From Sphaerolaimus hirsutus (Eukaryota > Nematoda > Chromadorea > Monhysterida > Sphaerolaimidae): DNA of 64,000 bases. This document shows positions 1 to 11,936 of the stretch, piece by piece. The translations under genes and the position numbers were made by a program. The stretch's first letter is position 1. Every line of letters begins with the position of its first letter. The notes under the pieces are model-generated. The model saw only the letters and a list, made by a program, of their open reading frames with translations. It was not told where the DNA came from and made no database searches. The DNA is taken from contig OZ038455.1 of the NCBI GenBank assembly GCA_964036195.1, positions 5,349,855 to 5,413,854 on the forward strand. Direction: 5' to 3'.

Positions 1-480
1 ATTTGCCATTTTACTGGGCATTTTCCTTGACTTTAGACACTTTGCATGACATTTTACATTTTACAGGGCATTTTACAGGGTCTGGGAGTGGCACCAGATC
101 AGAAATTTTTACACACTCCCACAAATGGTTGGCATTCTGTACAACATTCTGATATTGACAACTGCACTAGGGTGCATACAGGACCGGTATTAGGGACCAT
201 GGCCAACACTTGTACCATAGATTTTTGCTTTATGTCAGTACCCACACCAGGAGTGGGAAGGGTGCTTGAGACTTATCGAGACTGTGACTAGGACTGGGGA
301 GTTGGGACCAAAACTGGGACCATGACTGGGTCCAGGATCAGGACCAGAATTTTTTTTTGGACTGGGACCAGGATCGGGACAGGGACCACCCCAGTCACGA
401 AAATTTGCTGAACAGCGTTACGGGAGCACAGTCCCTTTTGAATTGAACTCTAAACTGCATAAACTGGTGGAAAATATAAA
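1..480. repeat. Left-edge dispersed repeats, no gene
   Basis: Bases 1-97 carry the family motif TTTACAGGGCATTTTACA with GACACTTTGCATGACA, ending in CTGGGAGTGGCACC. The same motifs recur near 14480, 18000, 22780, 57100 and 60080. Bases about 160-400 are rich in iterated GGGACC and GGGACTGG, resembling the iterated hexamers inside the hAT-like elements further on, but I could not find both ends or a target duplication. The 81-codon open frame at 46-291 has no splice or composition support and lies inside the repeat. Confidence 0.5.
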
Positions 481-492
481 TGAGAAAATCAC

Positions 493-916
493 TTACCGCA
501 AATCCTCGAATAAGACCCCCCCCTCGAATAACTCCCCCCCCTTGAATAAGTCCCCCCTGCTGGCGGGGTGAGGAAAAAATAACTCCCCCCCTTGAATAAC
601 TCCCCCCTCTCGAAAACTCCTCCCTATGAGGAAAAAGATACAATGCAAAACTATAAAAGAATAGTAGCCTTTGACAGCGACAGCAGATACATAATGTGTA
701 TGCAGTGTATACACATTGTTATGTTGTTATTGGACAGTGAAATACCTTAATTAAACAAGTTTACATACTGCATCCATACAATGAATTAAGTCCACGTTTC
801 CTGAGGAAGTAATAACTCCCCCCCTCGAATAATACCCCCCCTTGAATAACTCCCCCCTCCAAAACGTCTGACGAAAAAATAACTCCCCTGGGGTCTTATT
901 CGAGGATTTAGGGTAA
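493..916. mobile_element. TACCGTATTT-type inverted-repeat element
   Basis: The ends are imperfect inverted repeats: TTACCGCAAATCCTCGAATA on the left and the complement of ATTCGAGGATTTAGGGTAA on the right. Just inside lie blocks of CCCCCC alternating with TCGAATAA or TTGAATAA. This is one of at least ten members of a family in this window that share ends close to TACCGTATTTCCTCGAA. No coding sequence is seen, so it is non-autonomous. Superfamily is not determined; the flanks do not give a clear target duplication beyond a possible TTA. Confidence 0.7.
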
Positions 917-1484
917 TTGTATTTTACAAATCCCACGTGCAAGCTGTTAGGCTTTCATCTTGTGTGAGGGTGCCCCCAAGTATTTACTATATATATCCTA
1001 GGGGGCACCTCCCTCAGGCCACCTATGGTGAAGAAAAAAAAATTTCACATTTTTTTCTGGAAAATATAAATGAGAATTCCATTCAAATTTTTGTTCCTGA
1101 TGAAATTTAAATTTTCAATAATTTTTTTTCTGGACATTTGAGACCAAAAAGTTTATTTAACATTGGTAGATTCAAAGTATGTACAACTTTTTTACCCCCT
1201 CAGAGTCCCCAGAACCCCCACACAATGATGGCGTTGTTGATCAAACTGAAAAATTTTTTTGAGAAAAAACATAGGTTTTAGAAAGTGGACAATCCACTAT
1301 CCCAAGCTATTCATGGAGCACATGGGGACCAGAATTGGCTTGTTCAGTGTCAGGGGCAACATATGGCTGCTCCTGGGCCCCGTTTTTGCACTCAAATATG
1401 TTTTATAGCAAATGAAAAAAATGGCCCTGTGTTACGAGGGCACTTGCGTGACAGCGTGTCCGACGCCTGCAATGTCACAGCCAA

Positions 1485-1690
1485 TGATGGAAAAAACACA
1501 GAAATTGAACACAGAAACTCAATGAGTTTCTGTGTTTTTGTTTTACACAGAAACACAGAAACTCATAAATTTTGAAAAACTCAAAACTCAAATGAGTTTT
1601 TTTTGGAGAACACAGAAACACAGAAACACGGAAACACAGAAAAGTTTTTTGAGTTTTTGTGTTTTTTTTCAGCATAGCGGTTGAATGCAC
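1485..1690. repeat. ACACAGAAACTC palindromic repeat
   Basis: Iterated ACACAGAAAC and GAAACTCAATGAGTTTC form small palindromes. A diverged second copy with ACACGGAAAC lies at 4985-5165. The short open frames across it on both strands are by-products of the simple motif. Confidence 0.6.
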
Positions 1691-2370
1691 ATTAATTCAG
1701 TTAAACTAAACAAGATAAGATAAGCATCTACAGTATGTAAATATGTACATAATGTATTCATATTTTATGATAGTACAAAAACGAAATTCAAGATGGCATG
1801 CACATCTCATGGTGGATTTGACAATTTAAGTTTTGACATTAAGTTTACCTTGAATTAAACCCCCCTTGAATAAACTCCCCTCAAAATGGACTGGTGAAAT
1901 AATAAGCCCCGCCCCCCTTGAAATACCCCCCTCTGGGATGATGTACATCATGTATTTTATCCAATGTACATAATATGTATTTATTACTGCTAATTTGCAT
2001 TGCAGCTACACATAGACTGTACTAGGTTGTGTAGCTATCTACATGTTTATTTCAAATATATCCTGTTTGTACGCATTTATAACCTGTTTTGGGTACGTAA
2101 ATGCCTACTTTTTTCTATGATCCTATAAACACTTTCTGATGAAATAATAATGCCCATGTGGGTATTTCGAGGTAATATGGTAGTTGTAGTTCAAAAAAAT
2201 TCTGTAGTCTTCCATACAGTGCACATCCATTGAAGAATTTTGGAGTACTGCGTAAATTGTCGTTTCTGGGCATTTTGTTGTTGGTGTTGTGATGTTGATG
2301 TCCTAATTTTGGACATTTTTGACACTTGAATGAATACACAAATGTTATGTGGGGTCAAAACATGTGCAAA
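1691..2370. other. No gene recognised
   Basis: AT-rich sequence. Bases about 1850-1935 are a fragment of the C-rich TACCGTATTT-type family (CCCCCTTGAATAA motifs) without recognisable ends. Nothing else could be supported. Confidence 0.5.
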
Positions 2371-2633
2371 ACCAATATTTTAAAGGACAACCACTGTTTC
2401 CAGATCGAAATGCTGTAAATCAAATTTTTTGTGGGGGAAAACTCGATTTTTTTTTGGGAGAACTTGAGTTCTTTTAGAAAAAACTCAAAAAACTCAAGTT
2501 TTTACAAAAAACACAGAAATAAAAACAGAGTTACTCAAGTTTTTTTCAAGAAAAAACCTCAAAACACAGGTATTCATTTTTGAAAAACTCAAAACACAGA
2601 AAGTGTTTTTTTGGAGAACTTACCCATCGTTGG
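2371..2633 (+). repeat. AACTCAAGTTTTT dispersed repeat, copy 1
   Basis: About 260 bp beginning near AATATTTTAAAGGA and ending GAGAACTTACCCATCGTTG, filled with iterated AACTCAAG, GAGTTTTT and AACACAGAA motifs. Four other copies lie at 6172-6457 (same strand) and at 15184-15441, 26847-27100 and 50592-50830 (opposite strand, inside units A, B and C). No coding sequence is seen. Confidence 0.65.
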
Positions 2634-3456
2634 TCACAGCACAAATCACAAAATAATTGTGCCCATTCAAGGTGGGCACTAATTATCTGACTAAAATCTA
2701 TTGGAGCCAATGGGCAATGTGCTATGTATCTAGTTTTAATGGGCCAGACAAAAAACTATGTCATGTCCAGAAAGTTGAAAATCATGGTTTTTCAATTACA
2801 ATCACAATTTGGATTAGGACTACGAAGTACAAAATAGTTGTTGAGATGGCTTCATAGCACATGTCTGCATATTGGGGCCATTTTTAATTGGGGGTAGTGG
2901 TGGAATGGGGGTCAAAATATACCCACAAATGACCAGCGGGTCAAAATATGGCTTTTGGCAAGCCACAAGGAATTTTTATTTTTTGAAAAAGCACCAACAC
3001 AAGTGTAATCATCCCTTGTGTTGTCAGCACACCAAAAAATTGCTGCTCACCTTACCACAGCTATATTTTGTTTGGTTTTTTGAAAATTCTCATTTATATT
3101 TTCTGGGAAAAAAACTTCATCAATTTGTAGCAGGAGAACAGGGGGGTGCCATGGGGTGCCACTTGGCATATATGTAGACAAATGTTGATGGAACCCCCAG
3201 AAAAAATGGCAGCCATATTGGGGTGCACGTTTCCCTGCGAGGTTGTTGTGAAAAACAAGGTACCTGGTTTCTCATTTATATGTGCCACCAGTTCACAATG
3301 GAAAATCAATATGGAAATATCAGAATGCCAATACTGATGATAAAAAGAGTGCACCAACCCGTCCACTTTCACAGTATTCTGTTTCACAAAGGAACTCCTT
3401 CCTAGAATGTTCCTGAAAGGTAATACATCGCTTTGAGCATATTTCTGATCAGGTCT
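2634..3456. other. No gene recognised
   Basis: Ordinary AT-rich sequence. Several open frames of 60-132 codons overlap on both strands (the longest is minus-strand 3094-3492), but they conflict with one another and I see no domain, splice signal or conserved second copy. Confidence 0.4.
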
Positions 3457-3628
3457 GGTGGCAGTCCCGAGCCCTGTAAAGCGTAAAGTCAACTGTCAAA
3501 TGTCAATCGAAACGAAAAAGGAAAAGATTGAGTTACTACAATTTTGACACTTTGCTTGACAATTGACAAATTTGCGTGACACTTGACACTTGATTTAACA
3601 CTTTACAGGGCTCGGCACTGCCCCCTGG
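3457..3628. mobile_element. Short palindromic element, GGTGGCAGTCCCGAGCCC ends
   Basis: The left end, GGTGGCAGTCCCGAGCCCTG, is mirrored by CAGGGCTCGGCACTGCCCCC on the right. Inside are iterated TGACACTTTGC and GACAATTGACA motifs. It belongs to the same broad family as the elements at 14460, 57052, 59996 and 61428, which keep the TTTACAGGG core but differ at the outer end. Confidence 0.6.
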
Positions 3629-3923
3629 AAGTGCCCGCCTGGGATGCGGATGTTTGGCGCAGCGCGGATAGGGAAGCTGCAAGTTGAGGGGATGACGACC
3701 CGCCGCGCCTGCAGTGACAACATTTCGACAACTGCGCTCGTGTGCCGCACACCAAAAACAGCAAAAAATGGATGTGTGAAGCGCTTGGAAACGAACTGGG
3801 TGTGGTGAAGTGGCGCGCTTCCACCATAGTTGTTCAAATGTATTTACGTTTACTCGATAAATATGTATACTCAAGTACTGCGGTATAATACTCACTTAAT
3901 CGCATACTTTTGTAAATTACGAG

Positions 3924-4852
3924 TAGGGTTTAATCGCATAACCCGACCCGCCCCGACCCGAAACCGATACCTGCACACTATTTGGAACCGAAACCCAATA
4001 CCGGAACCCGACTCTACTACCCGAACTCAAACCCAATACCCGACTTCAATACCCAAACCCGCACTCAATACCTGAAAATACCCGCAAAAATTTCTCACAG
4101 TTCAATCTTTCAAGCAGTTTGGAGCATTGTGAATACAACTTCCAGTTGTTTGGTGCAGTTGTAATTTAGACACTTCTAATTGGTTTGTTTCAATTAGTTC
4201 ACATCTGCTTTTATCATGTAGTGCATGTTTCCATTCACATTTGAAAAAATTTGATTCAATTGAAGACAATTCAGATAGCTGCCTTTCCCTCGGCCAAAAT
4301 GGCTGCCAGATATCTGGGTGCATTTTATTCCAGTTTTTTTTTTCTCCTGAAAATGTGTTCAGTTGCACTGGTTCAGTGAGGTAGACAATCTGCCTGGATG
4401 CACTGCCAGGCACAGTGCGAGAGCAACTTATAAAAATTTGTTAGCTCAACTGCAGAATGTCCACACAGTTGAGTTTGCAACTGTTTTGTAATCAAGCAAT
4501 GAGAGTTCTTATCCTGAGTGTGCCAACAGTTGCCTTTTTTGGCATCCTGTGAAGGCCAATTGAATACCGCCACCATTAACTAAGATGTTCCAAGCACTGT
4601 TGAAATTTTGTGTTGTGTTTACTATTTATGCATAGATATTTTTGTTTGCCACTGGTTTTTACCCAAACATACTAAGGTAAAAAACTGTGGGCAATTCTAT
4701 TACTGTGGGCAAAAACAATTCTATTACCCGATACCCGACCTCAATACCCGAACCGGATACCCACAAATTTTTTTGAAGCGATACCTGATACCAGACCCGA
4801 AATTTTTAGGATCCGATACCCAAACCTGAAAATTTTTAAATTCCCAACCCTA
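3924..4852. mobile_element. hAT-like non-autonomous element (ACCCGA iterons)
   Basis: The element starts TAGGGTTTAATCGCAT and ends CCCAACCCTA, fitting the usual hAT terminus (T/C)AGGGTTG. It is flanked by ATTACGAG and ATTATGAG, an 8-bp target duplication with one mismatch. Just inside both ends are long runs of ACCCGA or AATACCCGA. The centre (about 4100-4700) has no recognisable transposase. Element boundaries are seen directly; the superfamily call is by established hAT hallmarks. Confidence 0.78.
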
Positions 4853-4984
4853 ATTATGAGTACAGAAAATATAATTGAGAACAAAATTTTGAATGCATAA
4901 AATACAAAAAAAACACTGAAACGAATTGCAGTGTCTGCAATAATTGCAGTGTAAATGATAGAAGTTGCCATATAGGCAACGTTG

Positions 4985-5165
4985 GCAAAAACACACATAT
5001 TAAATACGGAAACTCATTGAGTTTCCGTGTTTTTGTTTAACACAGAAACATGGAAACTCAACAATTTTGAAAAACACGGAAACTCAAATGAGTTCTTTTT
5101 TGGAGAACACGGAAACACGGAAACACAGAAAATACGGAAATGTTTTTTGAGTTTTTTATCCAAGC
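4985..5165. repeat. ACACGGAAACTC palindromic repeat
   Basis: A diverged copy of the repeat at 1485-1690, with GGAAACTCATTGAGTTTCC palindromes and iterated ACACGGAAAC. Confidence 0.6.
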
Positions 5166-6171
5166 AATTGAAGGCACAAGATTTGAACTGAACAATGTGT
5201 GTATAGTCAGCAGACATGATATTATACAGGTTTGGTCCACTTATGTTTCCCTTCGCTGAGCGTCAATGAAATTCAACATCTTGCTGAACAGCGAAGTGCG
5301 ATACATCTTAAATACGGTAGAAAAACGGTGCACAGTGGGTCGTAAATATGTCAATATGTATAGTCGACGGACATATCATTCTACAAAATTGGAAAGTTAT
5401 ATTTTGTTCTTGTAGAGCGAACGAGAAAGGAATTTAGTAAAAAAGAAAATATAAAGATAGTAAGAAGGAAAATAAAAATGTGCTGTTCTTTACGCACTCG
5501 TTTACTCCAATTTTTGTGCCGATAGGTGCTGCAAATTTTTGATTATACGTTTACCTACGTTTAATCTAATTCATATTTAGAAAAGTTACATGCTATCGAT
5601 TCATTTTGACGAAAACTTGTTACGTTCAAAATTTTGAATTCAGAAAACGTTCCCGCTTTGTATTTATTCAGATCCAGACGACGCTTGGATGGCATCATGC
5701 CAAAAAACTCAACTACACTTTGACGGGGGTTTGAATTGTGCGGGCACAATTGAATAGTTTCATTCCGTATATGCGTAAGCACGAGTCACCAAAACAGAGT
5801 TCTACGGGTTGGATACAGCGTGCATGATATGACATCATGCAACTCATTGTAATTATAGTATCATGTCTGCCGAGTATATGTGCATACATACGGTATGCAT
5901 GTATGTAAATATAGTGTGTAAATATGTACATGAAGTTTAACGATAAAATAAGTATCAAAACAAAATAATGGTGTCTGCATCTCCTGGTGGTGTCGACAAT
6001 ATTAGGGACTGTGATCAAAGTGTTGAGGAGCGTCCACCAGGGTCTGCTAGCTCACACAATTGAGCTGAACACTGCTCACCTCCCAAGCTGTCAAAGGTAT
6101 TGGTCACCCATTTGGAACTACCCCCAGTGAACTAATGAAAATTTTCCAATACACAACAAAACGTATGCAAA
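5166..6171. other. No gene recognised
   Basis: Low-complexity AT-rich DNA. Small motifs of the form TAGTC(G/A)(G/A)C(G/A)GACAT at about 5205, 5360 and 5867 also occur at 6690, 15160 and 32190 and look like ends of another short element family. Confidence 0.4.
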
Positions 6172-6457
6172 ACCTATATTTGATAAGAAAACCACTGTTT
6201 CAACAGTAAAATGCCGTAAAATGCCACTTTTTGCAACAACTAGAGTTTTTACCAAAAAACTTGAGTTTTTACTAAAAAACTTGAGTTTTTATCAAAAAAC
6301 TTGAGTTTTTACCAAAAAACTCAAATTTTTTCAAAAAGCACAGAAATAAAACACGGAAACTCAAGTTTTTTTCTCGAAAAAAACTCAAAACACAGATATT
6401 CATTTTTGAAAAACTCAAAATACAGAAAGTGTTTTTATTTTGAGAACTCACCCATCG
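6172..6457 (+). repeat. AACTCAAGTTTTT dispersed repeat, copy 2
   Basis: Begins with the block ATTTGATAAGAAAACCACTG that matches copy 1, and ends GAGAACTCACCCATCGTTG. It contains iterated AACTTGAGTTTTTA. Confidence 0.65.
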
Positions 6458-7629
6458 TTGCATATAGGTAGGGAAAGCTACAACGCTGTTATTTACTGTT
6501 ACCCATTTTTGCATCTTTCTAGGTACAAAATCAAAAACAATTCTTGCTTTTACATCTTCAGAGTAAAAATACTGGTATTTATGTTTACTCACCATTTACG
6601 CAGCGTAAAAGTAAAAATTTTACTTGACGTCTTCTGTACTCAGGTGTGAGTAAAAGTAAAACACCTTATGTTTATATATACTTATACTCGACAGACATGA
6701 TACTCTACCAATAGATAATATTTATGTACGGTTTTTTCAAAAGCAAATATCTATGTCAAACTGAAAAGTTTAAGGACTCATCTTTCACAAAAAAATTAAG
6801 AAAAGAATAGATTCGTTTGTATGCCGTCCGACCATACTATTTTGAAGTAAATATGTCGCGTTTCTGGAGCCAGAAATATTCTATTTATCTTCAGCGGAAC
6901 TTATCGCAATCTTTTACACTGTTCTGCAAAACGTTTCTTATATGACCTTGACATTCAGGAAAAATTTCGTATTTTCCATCAGAACGAGTTCGAGCGCGGC
7001 CGAACATTTCATTGGGTACGCAGTTTTTCGCTTGTTTTTCACACCAGAACGAGTTGGACAGCGGCTAAAAAAATGACGATTCACACCGATGGAGTGTTTC
7101 CTCGCGAAAAATGTACGGCATAAAGTCCCCCGAGTATACTTAGAAAAAAGTTCAGTACTTTTAAAAACTCTGACTTCCATAAGCTTCCACCAGCATCAAA
7201 AAGTTGATGTCATGGATTAAGTGTCTTCCACATGCTTCACACATGTCGCATTTGACACTTTTTACATCACTATAAATATATACATTATACCATTTCATAA
7301 AAATATTAAGCGCCATTTGAACACCATTTTGGCTCAAAATCTAGGGATCAATTCAGTATTGACTTTTTAGATTTTTATTTTGTTATTTTCAGGATCAGGA
7401 TTATTGCCATGATTACGATTAGTGTATTGGAATCAGGATTAGAATGCCATTTGAACTATATCAAAATCCAAGTAAAAGTGTACCCAGTGGCACTGTATTG
7501 ATAAGAACATATTCATTCGAAGAAGTAAAAAAAAGTGAAAGTCAAAGATCACACACCTGGTACCGCCACCCCGCCTCGAACTTGTAATAATGAATTGAGA
7601 TGTTAGCACAACGAGAAAAATTAGCGAAG
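6458..7629. other. No gene recognised
   Basis: AT-rich DNA with iterated GTAAAAGTAAAA and TTTACTC motifs near 6580-6665 (an element edge of the GTAAA type also seen near 15800). No supported gene. Confidence 0.4.
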
Positions 7630-7870
7630 TGTGGTTCCGCATGGCGGTGAAATTCCAAAAATTCCAAGTCCAAAATATGAAAATTTCGAGTTAGGCCTGG
7701 AAACGTCATCTGGGGCTACTTCCGCACATTTTTCATCATATTCCATAAATTTCTCATTAAGCTGCGTTCAGACTGCATTATGTGCCGACAAAAAAAGTAG
7801 AAAAGTTCCATTAATCTTTAATAAAGTTCCATATCTGCAAGAAAAAACAGTGAAGTATACTCACTAGTTC
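7630..7870. repeat. Old dispersed duplicate of the 14110-14235 sequence
   Basis: The stretch from TGTGCCGACAAAAAAAGTAG to the GTATACTCACTAGTT block aligns, with many substitutions, to 14125-14235 in unit A and its copies in B and C. Reading frames seen in the three tandem copies are not kept here, which argues against strong coding constraint on that piece. Confidence 0.5.
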
Positions 7871-7927
7871 AGTGTACACACATGCCAAATTTAAGATAAA
7901 TCGGGCTTTTCATTCCATAGTTATAAG

Positions 7928-8612
7928 CAGAGTTGCAAAAGCGTATTTACCCGGGTAAATGGGTGTTTATACTTACGCTTACGCTTACGCTTTCATAAAA
8001 TACCCGTACGCTTTTTTACGCTTTCCCGGCCAAAATACCCAGGTACTAAAAGCGTAAAAAAGCTTTTCACTCAGTTCAGTTTGCGCTTTTGAAAAAGCAT
8101 AAAAACACAAAAAAGAGAGTGAACGAGGCTGCGTACCACAAATTACTGCGGGTATGCAGTAATGCATTGGAAATAGTGGCACATGTACAAATTGTGTCAC
8201 AATATGAATGTCTTGTGAATATGTACTGTGTCATCGAGCAAAATTGTGGCTTCAGGTGAGAAAATTTTGTTGCTGAAAATGAATCCCGACGACGATTTTA
8301 TCGCCCTTGACAGCACTAACTCCACGTTCGAAGATGAGGATGACTTAAGTGTTGCTGCCGATCAATAACCAAACAAAATATGAGGGCAGACTATGGTAAA
8401 TGGACATCTGAAAAATGTCACCGAGACCTTGATTTGGAAAGAATTCACTGAGCAAAAAGCCTCTAAAATATTTTTACGCTTACGCTTTTATTTACGCTTT
8501 CCTAGGTATTTTAAAAATACCTTACGCTTTCAGTATCCATACTCAAAATTTGGAAAGTCTATTTATGCTTACGCTTACGCTTTCCAAAAATACCGGTATT
8601 TTAACAACTCTG
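7928..8612. mobile_element. hAT-like element (GCGTAA iterons), 685 bp
   Basis: Ends are CAGAGTTG and CAACTCTG, with a perfect 8-bp duplication GTTATAAG at 7920-7927 and 8613-8620. Both subterminal regions carry tandem TTACGC/GCGTAA hexamers plus the palindromes ACCCGGGT (left) and TACCGGTA (right). Related elements in the window are at 11937, 23419, 31974 and 38249. The centre retains a short coding remnant (8279-8368). Confidence 0.88.
8279..8368 (+). pseudogene. Short acidic coding remnant inside hAT-like element
   Basis: ATG opens 29 codons, MNPDDDFIALDSTNS followed by an acidic FEDEDD stretch, then TAA. A related reading, with one base missing, lies on the minus strand of the element at 11937-12951 (near 12337-12250), where STNSELQDEGELSVAVD matches STNSTFEDEDDLSVAAD. 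Past the stop, related sequence here reads LIWKEFTEQK, which loosely resembles the start of a BED zinc finger in hAT transposases. I infer the N-terminal relic of a transposase, weakly supported. Confidence 0.35.
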
Positions 8613-8675
8613 GTTATAAGCATTTGCAAAATTTGATGTTGTCGGTTTACTCTTTTATTTGTCGGCAGTCTGAAC

Positions 8676-9131
8676 TAGGGTTCAAACGGGATTGACTTTT
8701 CGGGATCGGGATCGGGATCGGGATTGGTTTTTTGAGATATATTTCGGGATCGGGATCGGGATTGGCCGGGATTGGGGTCACGGGATCGGGATCGGGATTG
8801 GCATTTTTTCGGGATCGGGATTGGGGTCTTGGGATAGAGATTTTGGCCAATGTTTTGGCATCCACAGTTGTTCATAAAGGTCTAAAAACACTGTTGGATG
8901 CCAGAAACGTGGCATACAATGAACGCTGGGGGTTTGCGTTCACATTTTTGCATGCAAAAACATCGTTTTTTCACTTTTGATAATTTCCACTAATTTTTCC
9001 GGGATCGGGATCCTGGACTTTGGAGTTTCTCGGGATCGGGATTTGAAAAGTTTCGGGATCGGGATCGCGACTGCTAAATCCCGGAATTTCACGGGATCCG
9101 GGATCGGGATCGGGATCCCGTTTGAACCCTA
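8676..9131. mobile_element. hAT-like element (GGGATC iterons), 456 bp
   Basis: Ends TAGGGTTCAAACGGGAT and ATCCCGTTTGAACCCTA are perfect inverted repeats of 17 bp. The flanking duplication GTCTGAAC is perfect at 8668-8675 and 9132-9139. Both inner ends are tandem GGGATC, giving spurious open frames of repeated Arg-Asp or Gly-Ser. A minimal relative lies at 61237-61342. Confidence 0.9.
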
Positions 9132-9139
9132 GTCTGAAC

Positions 9140-9973
9140 CCAGCTTAAGACAACATCCTCGTCGCCGGGAACAAAAATGTTCTCGCGTGCAAGAAGTCGA
9201 CAAGTCCATTTCCCTCCCCGAAACAGTTTTGCTCAGACCGAACGGAATTTTTTGGGCACCCCATTTTTCACACAAAGGTTGAGAGCAGGGTCTGAAAATT
9301 TGACACTTTATTGTCAACATATGGAACTTAATGAAAGCATGAGAGAGCCAAATTGGACACGCACCACGGGCCTGGAATTGGGTCTGAAGATTTAAGTGCG
9401 ATTTAATCAAAATCGCATTTTGTGGACTTGTCGACTTTTAGAATTAGACGGTTCAATTGCATCGTGATACTAGTGCACCGGGTCTAAGTGCTCAGTTGCG
9501 GGATGGTGGAAGCGTCAATCAGCATTTGCGTCGCCACTCAGTTTTTGAAGGAGTTTTCAAATTTGAACCACGATAACCAATTTGTGTGGCTACACTGTTG
9601 TCATTTGTCAACCGACTGTGATCAAGCGGTCAGCATTTGTCAGCATCGCTGGAACAAATTTCAAAGCACCAGTGTAGCTGTCAGTGAGCTGTCAGCTTAT
9701 TGTCAACAACTCAAAATTTTGGAAAATTTCAACTGTGCCCAGGAAACCAGAAATCATCTGGGGCTGCTCCCATCAATTTTCCATTATTTTCCATAAATTT
9801 TTGACTTCACTTGGCTATTTTTTGCTATTTTTTTGGACAACTAGTTGACAAGTCCACTTAAGTTTGCGCTCAAAGTTGACAAGTCCACATTGTGCAGACT
9901 TGTTTGTTGGGTAAAGAAAGCAAGAAATGTATTAACTCTGCTATGGGCACCAATTTCTACAAAAATACTGTTG
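9140..9973. other. No gene; part is an old duplicate of 57640-57860
   Basis: Bases about 9482-9690 align with 57645-57845 (shared GTGCTCAGTT, GGGATGGTGGAAGCGTCAAT and GTCAACCGACTGTGATCAAG). The frames differ between the copies and neither gives a recognised protein. The GTCAGC and TTGTCAAC motifs suggest repeat origin. Confidence 0.45.
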
Positions 9974-10259
9974 TACCGTATTTCCTGTAATTACCCCCGG
10001 GGGGTTTATTTTTCAGATTAAAAATTTTGAGCGAAAAACGTGAAAAATGCAACAATAACCACCATTTATAAGTTTTTACAGCCTTATATAAGGATGTAGA
10101 TGGTATAAACGATGTACTAACGTCACACAGTAAGTGTTTTAAACGTCTGTCATGCATTTCCCCGACCACAAATTCATAGTGCCCATTTTGAGGGGGGAGG
10201 GGGTATTTCGAGGGGGGGGGTATTTCGAGGGGGGGGGGGTATTTCGAGGAAATACGGTA
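9974..10259. mobile_element. TACCGTATTT-type element, 286 bp
   Basis: Starts TACCGTATTTCCTGTAATTA with a CCCCC block and ends TATTTCGAGGAAATACGGTA. G-runs alternate with TATTTCGAGG near the right end. The outer 13-bp repeats are near-perfect. No coding sequence. Confidence 0.75.
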
Positions 10260-10613
10260 TGTAAGTTCCAATTGCATTCTTAACATAAGGATCAAAAATG
10301 GCTAAAATAGGTAGTCTGACCGAAAAAAAAAGAAAACTGAGAGATGACAAATTTTACCTAATATACCTAACATGTAAAAAGGAATGATGAAAAACAGATT
10401 GAGAAAGTATTGCCAGAAATTGAACATTGGCACTGAAACCTGTATGCAGGTTTGTTCATAGTGTTTTAGTTGTGGTAGCTCTAGAATCCGAAACTATTCA
10501 AACTTTCAGTGGACATTTACTTACTTCACTTTAAATTGATGCCAGCACTGAACCGACAATGAAAATAATGAAATACCTAATGTCGTTGTCTAACGAATCA
10601 CTGCTGTAATGCT
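10260..10613. other. No gene recognised
   Basis: AT-rich sequence without recognisable repeats, RNA genes or supported open frames. Confidence 0.4.
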
Positions 10614-11096
10614 GCGATTACACCTCGAGCGTAAAATTCCAGCGTAAAATCCCATCGCAAAATTGATTACATGAAAGTGGATGATGATACAGGTCTGCAA
10701 TTTTTCATGGACAATATGTTGATCAATACCTTCATTGTGACCAAGGGTCATCGTCCTCGGTCACTTCTATTTGATTCTGAAAATTTAAAAATTTTGATTT
10801 TACGCTGCAATTTTATGCCAGCTGAATAAAAATCAATCGATAAATCGGCTACGCCAGGTGATTGCATGCAATGACATAGCGTAGAATTGATTTTTCTTCA
10901 GCTGGCGTAAAATTGCAGCGTAAAGTCGATATTTTTGAATATTCAGAATCAAATAGAAGTCACCGTGGACGATGACCCTTGGTCACAATGAAGGTATTGA
11001 TAAACACATTCTCCATGAAAAATTGAAGACCTGCATCATCATCCACTTTCATGTAATCAATTTTGCGATGGAATTTTACGCCCGAGCTGTAATCGC
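10614..11096. mobile_element. Snap-back (long-hairpin) element, 483 bp
   Basis: Almost the whole length is an inverted repeat of about 240 bp per arm. GCGATTACA opens the left arm and TGTAATCGC closes the right. The arms share long blocks such as CATGAAAGTGGATGATGAT and AATACCTTCATTGTGACCAA. Only the outer right tip (about 70-85 bp) is present at 23246 and 38089, so the junction here differs among the tandem units. It would fold into one long hairpin; no protein is encoded. Confidence 0.82.
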
Positions 11097-11752
11097 TGTA
11101 AAATTTTTTTAGAAAGAGCTCTCACTGTTGAGCATTAAAAACACCACTGTTTTCACCTTTAGATCACTTTATTTGTCATTTTCATGCATTATTTCACATT
11201 TTATTGCATTTTATAAAACATTTCAGACTGTAACAAATACTGTAGTGGTATGAAGTTCCCTAATATTGGCGCTTTTTCAGTGTTGATATTTTACTGATTA
11301 AGCAATGCGAAACACACTGGCTAAATGCGAGAATGGACATGCAGCAAATGTCAATGCAAAAGCCAGTTGACTTTGTGTCCAGCTGGTGAATTTCCATTGA
11401 TCTTGTCCTTTTTCACAAAAGTATGATGAACTGTAGAATACCATAAGTACTGATCAAAGGTTGGAGATCAAAGCCTAGTTTGTACATTTGTCATATTTTC
11501 AACATTCAATGCATAACTGCATGTGTGCACTGTGCAGTTATTTTTTGTACATTACCATATTTTATGCTTTCTCAAAAGCATAAAACATGGCCATCTGAAA
11601 GAAAAAAATACACTTTCTGTACCCAGGTATTTTGCTCAGGAAAGTGTAAAAAAGTGTATGGGTATTTTATGAAAGTGTAAGTGTAAGTGTAAATATAAAT
11701 ACCCATTTACCCGGGTATTTCGGGTAAGTGTAAATACACTTTCGCAACTCTG
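11097..11752. mobile_element. hAT-like element (GTGTAA iterons), left end lost, unit A
   Basis: Right end CAACTCTG followed by CCCCCAGG matches the intact copies at 23419-24172 and 38249-47249. The left CAGAGTTG end has been replaced by the junction with the snap-back element ending at 11096. The point corresponding to the foldback target is uninterrupted here (CCATAAGTACTGATC at about 11441-11455), giving one empty site. Confidence 0.8.
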
Positions 11753-11936
11753 CCCCCAGGTGTTTTCGAGCTGAGGAAAAAATACCCCCCCCCCCTCGAA
11801 ATACCCCCGTCTGAAATGCTGTACCTCATGTATGCAACGTATGATGTATTTATAACAGTCAGTTTCCATCGCAGCTACACATACACTTAGTTTGTGCAGC
11901 GATGTACGTTGATATGGACAAATATATCCTTTTTGG

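Larger units (their letters stand above)
985..3310. repeat. Possible diverged long inverted repeat
   Basis: Bases about 985-1085 (GGGGGCACCTCCCTC, then GAAAATATAAATGAGAATT) have an inverted, diverged partner at about 3080-3185 (AATTCTCATTTATATTTTC, then GGGGGGTGCC). A further pair, AACTGGTGGAAAATATAAAT at 465 and its partner TATATGTGCCACCAGTT at 3278, suggests the outer edge may be wider. Between them I see no convincing gene. This could be an old element with about 2 kb inside, or unrelated copies of one repeat in opposite orientation. Confidence 0.3.

Noticed and set aside
8647..8980. Frames of repeated DRDRD, SGSGSG or PIPIPI
   Set aside because: They are translations of tandem GGGATC iterons.
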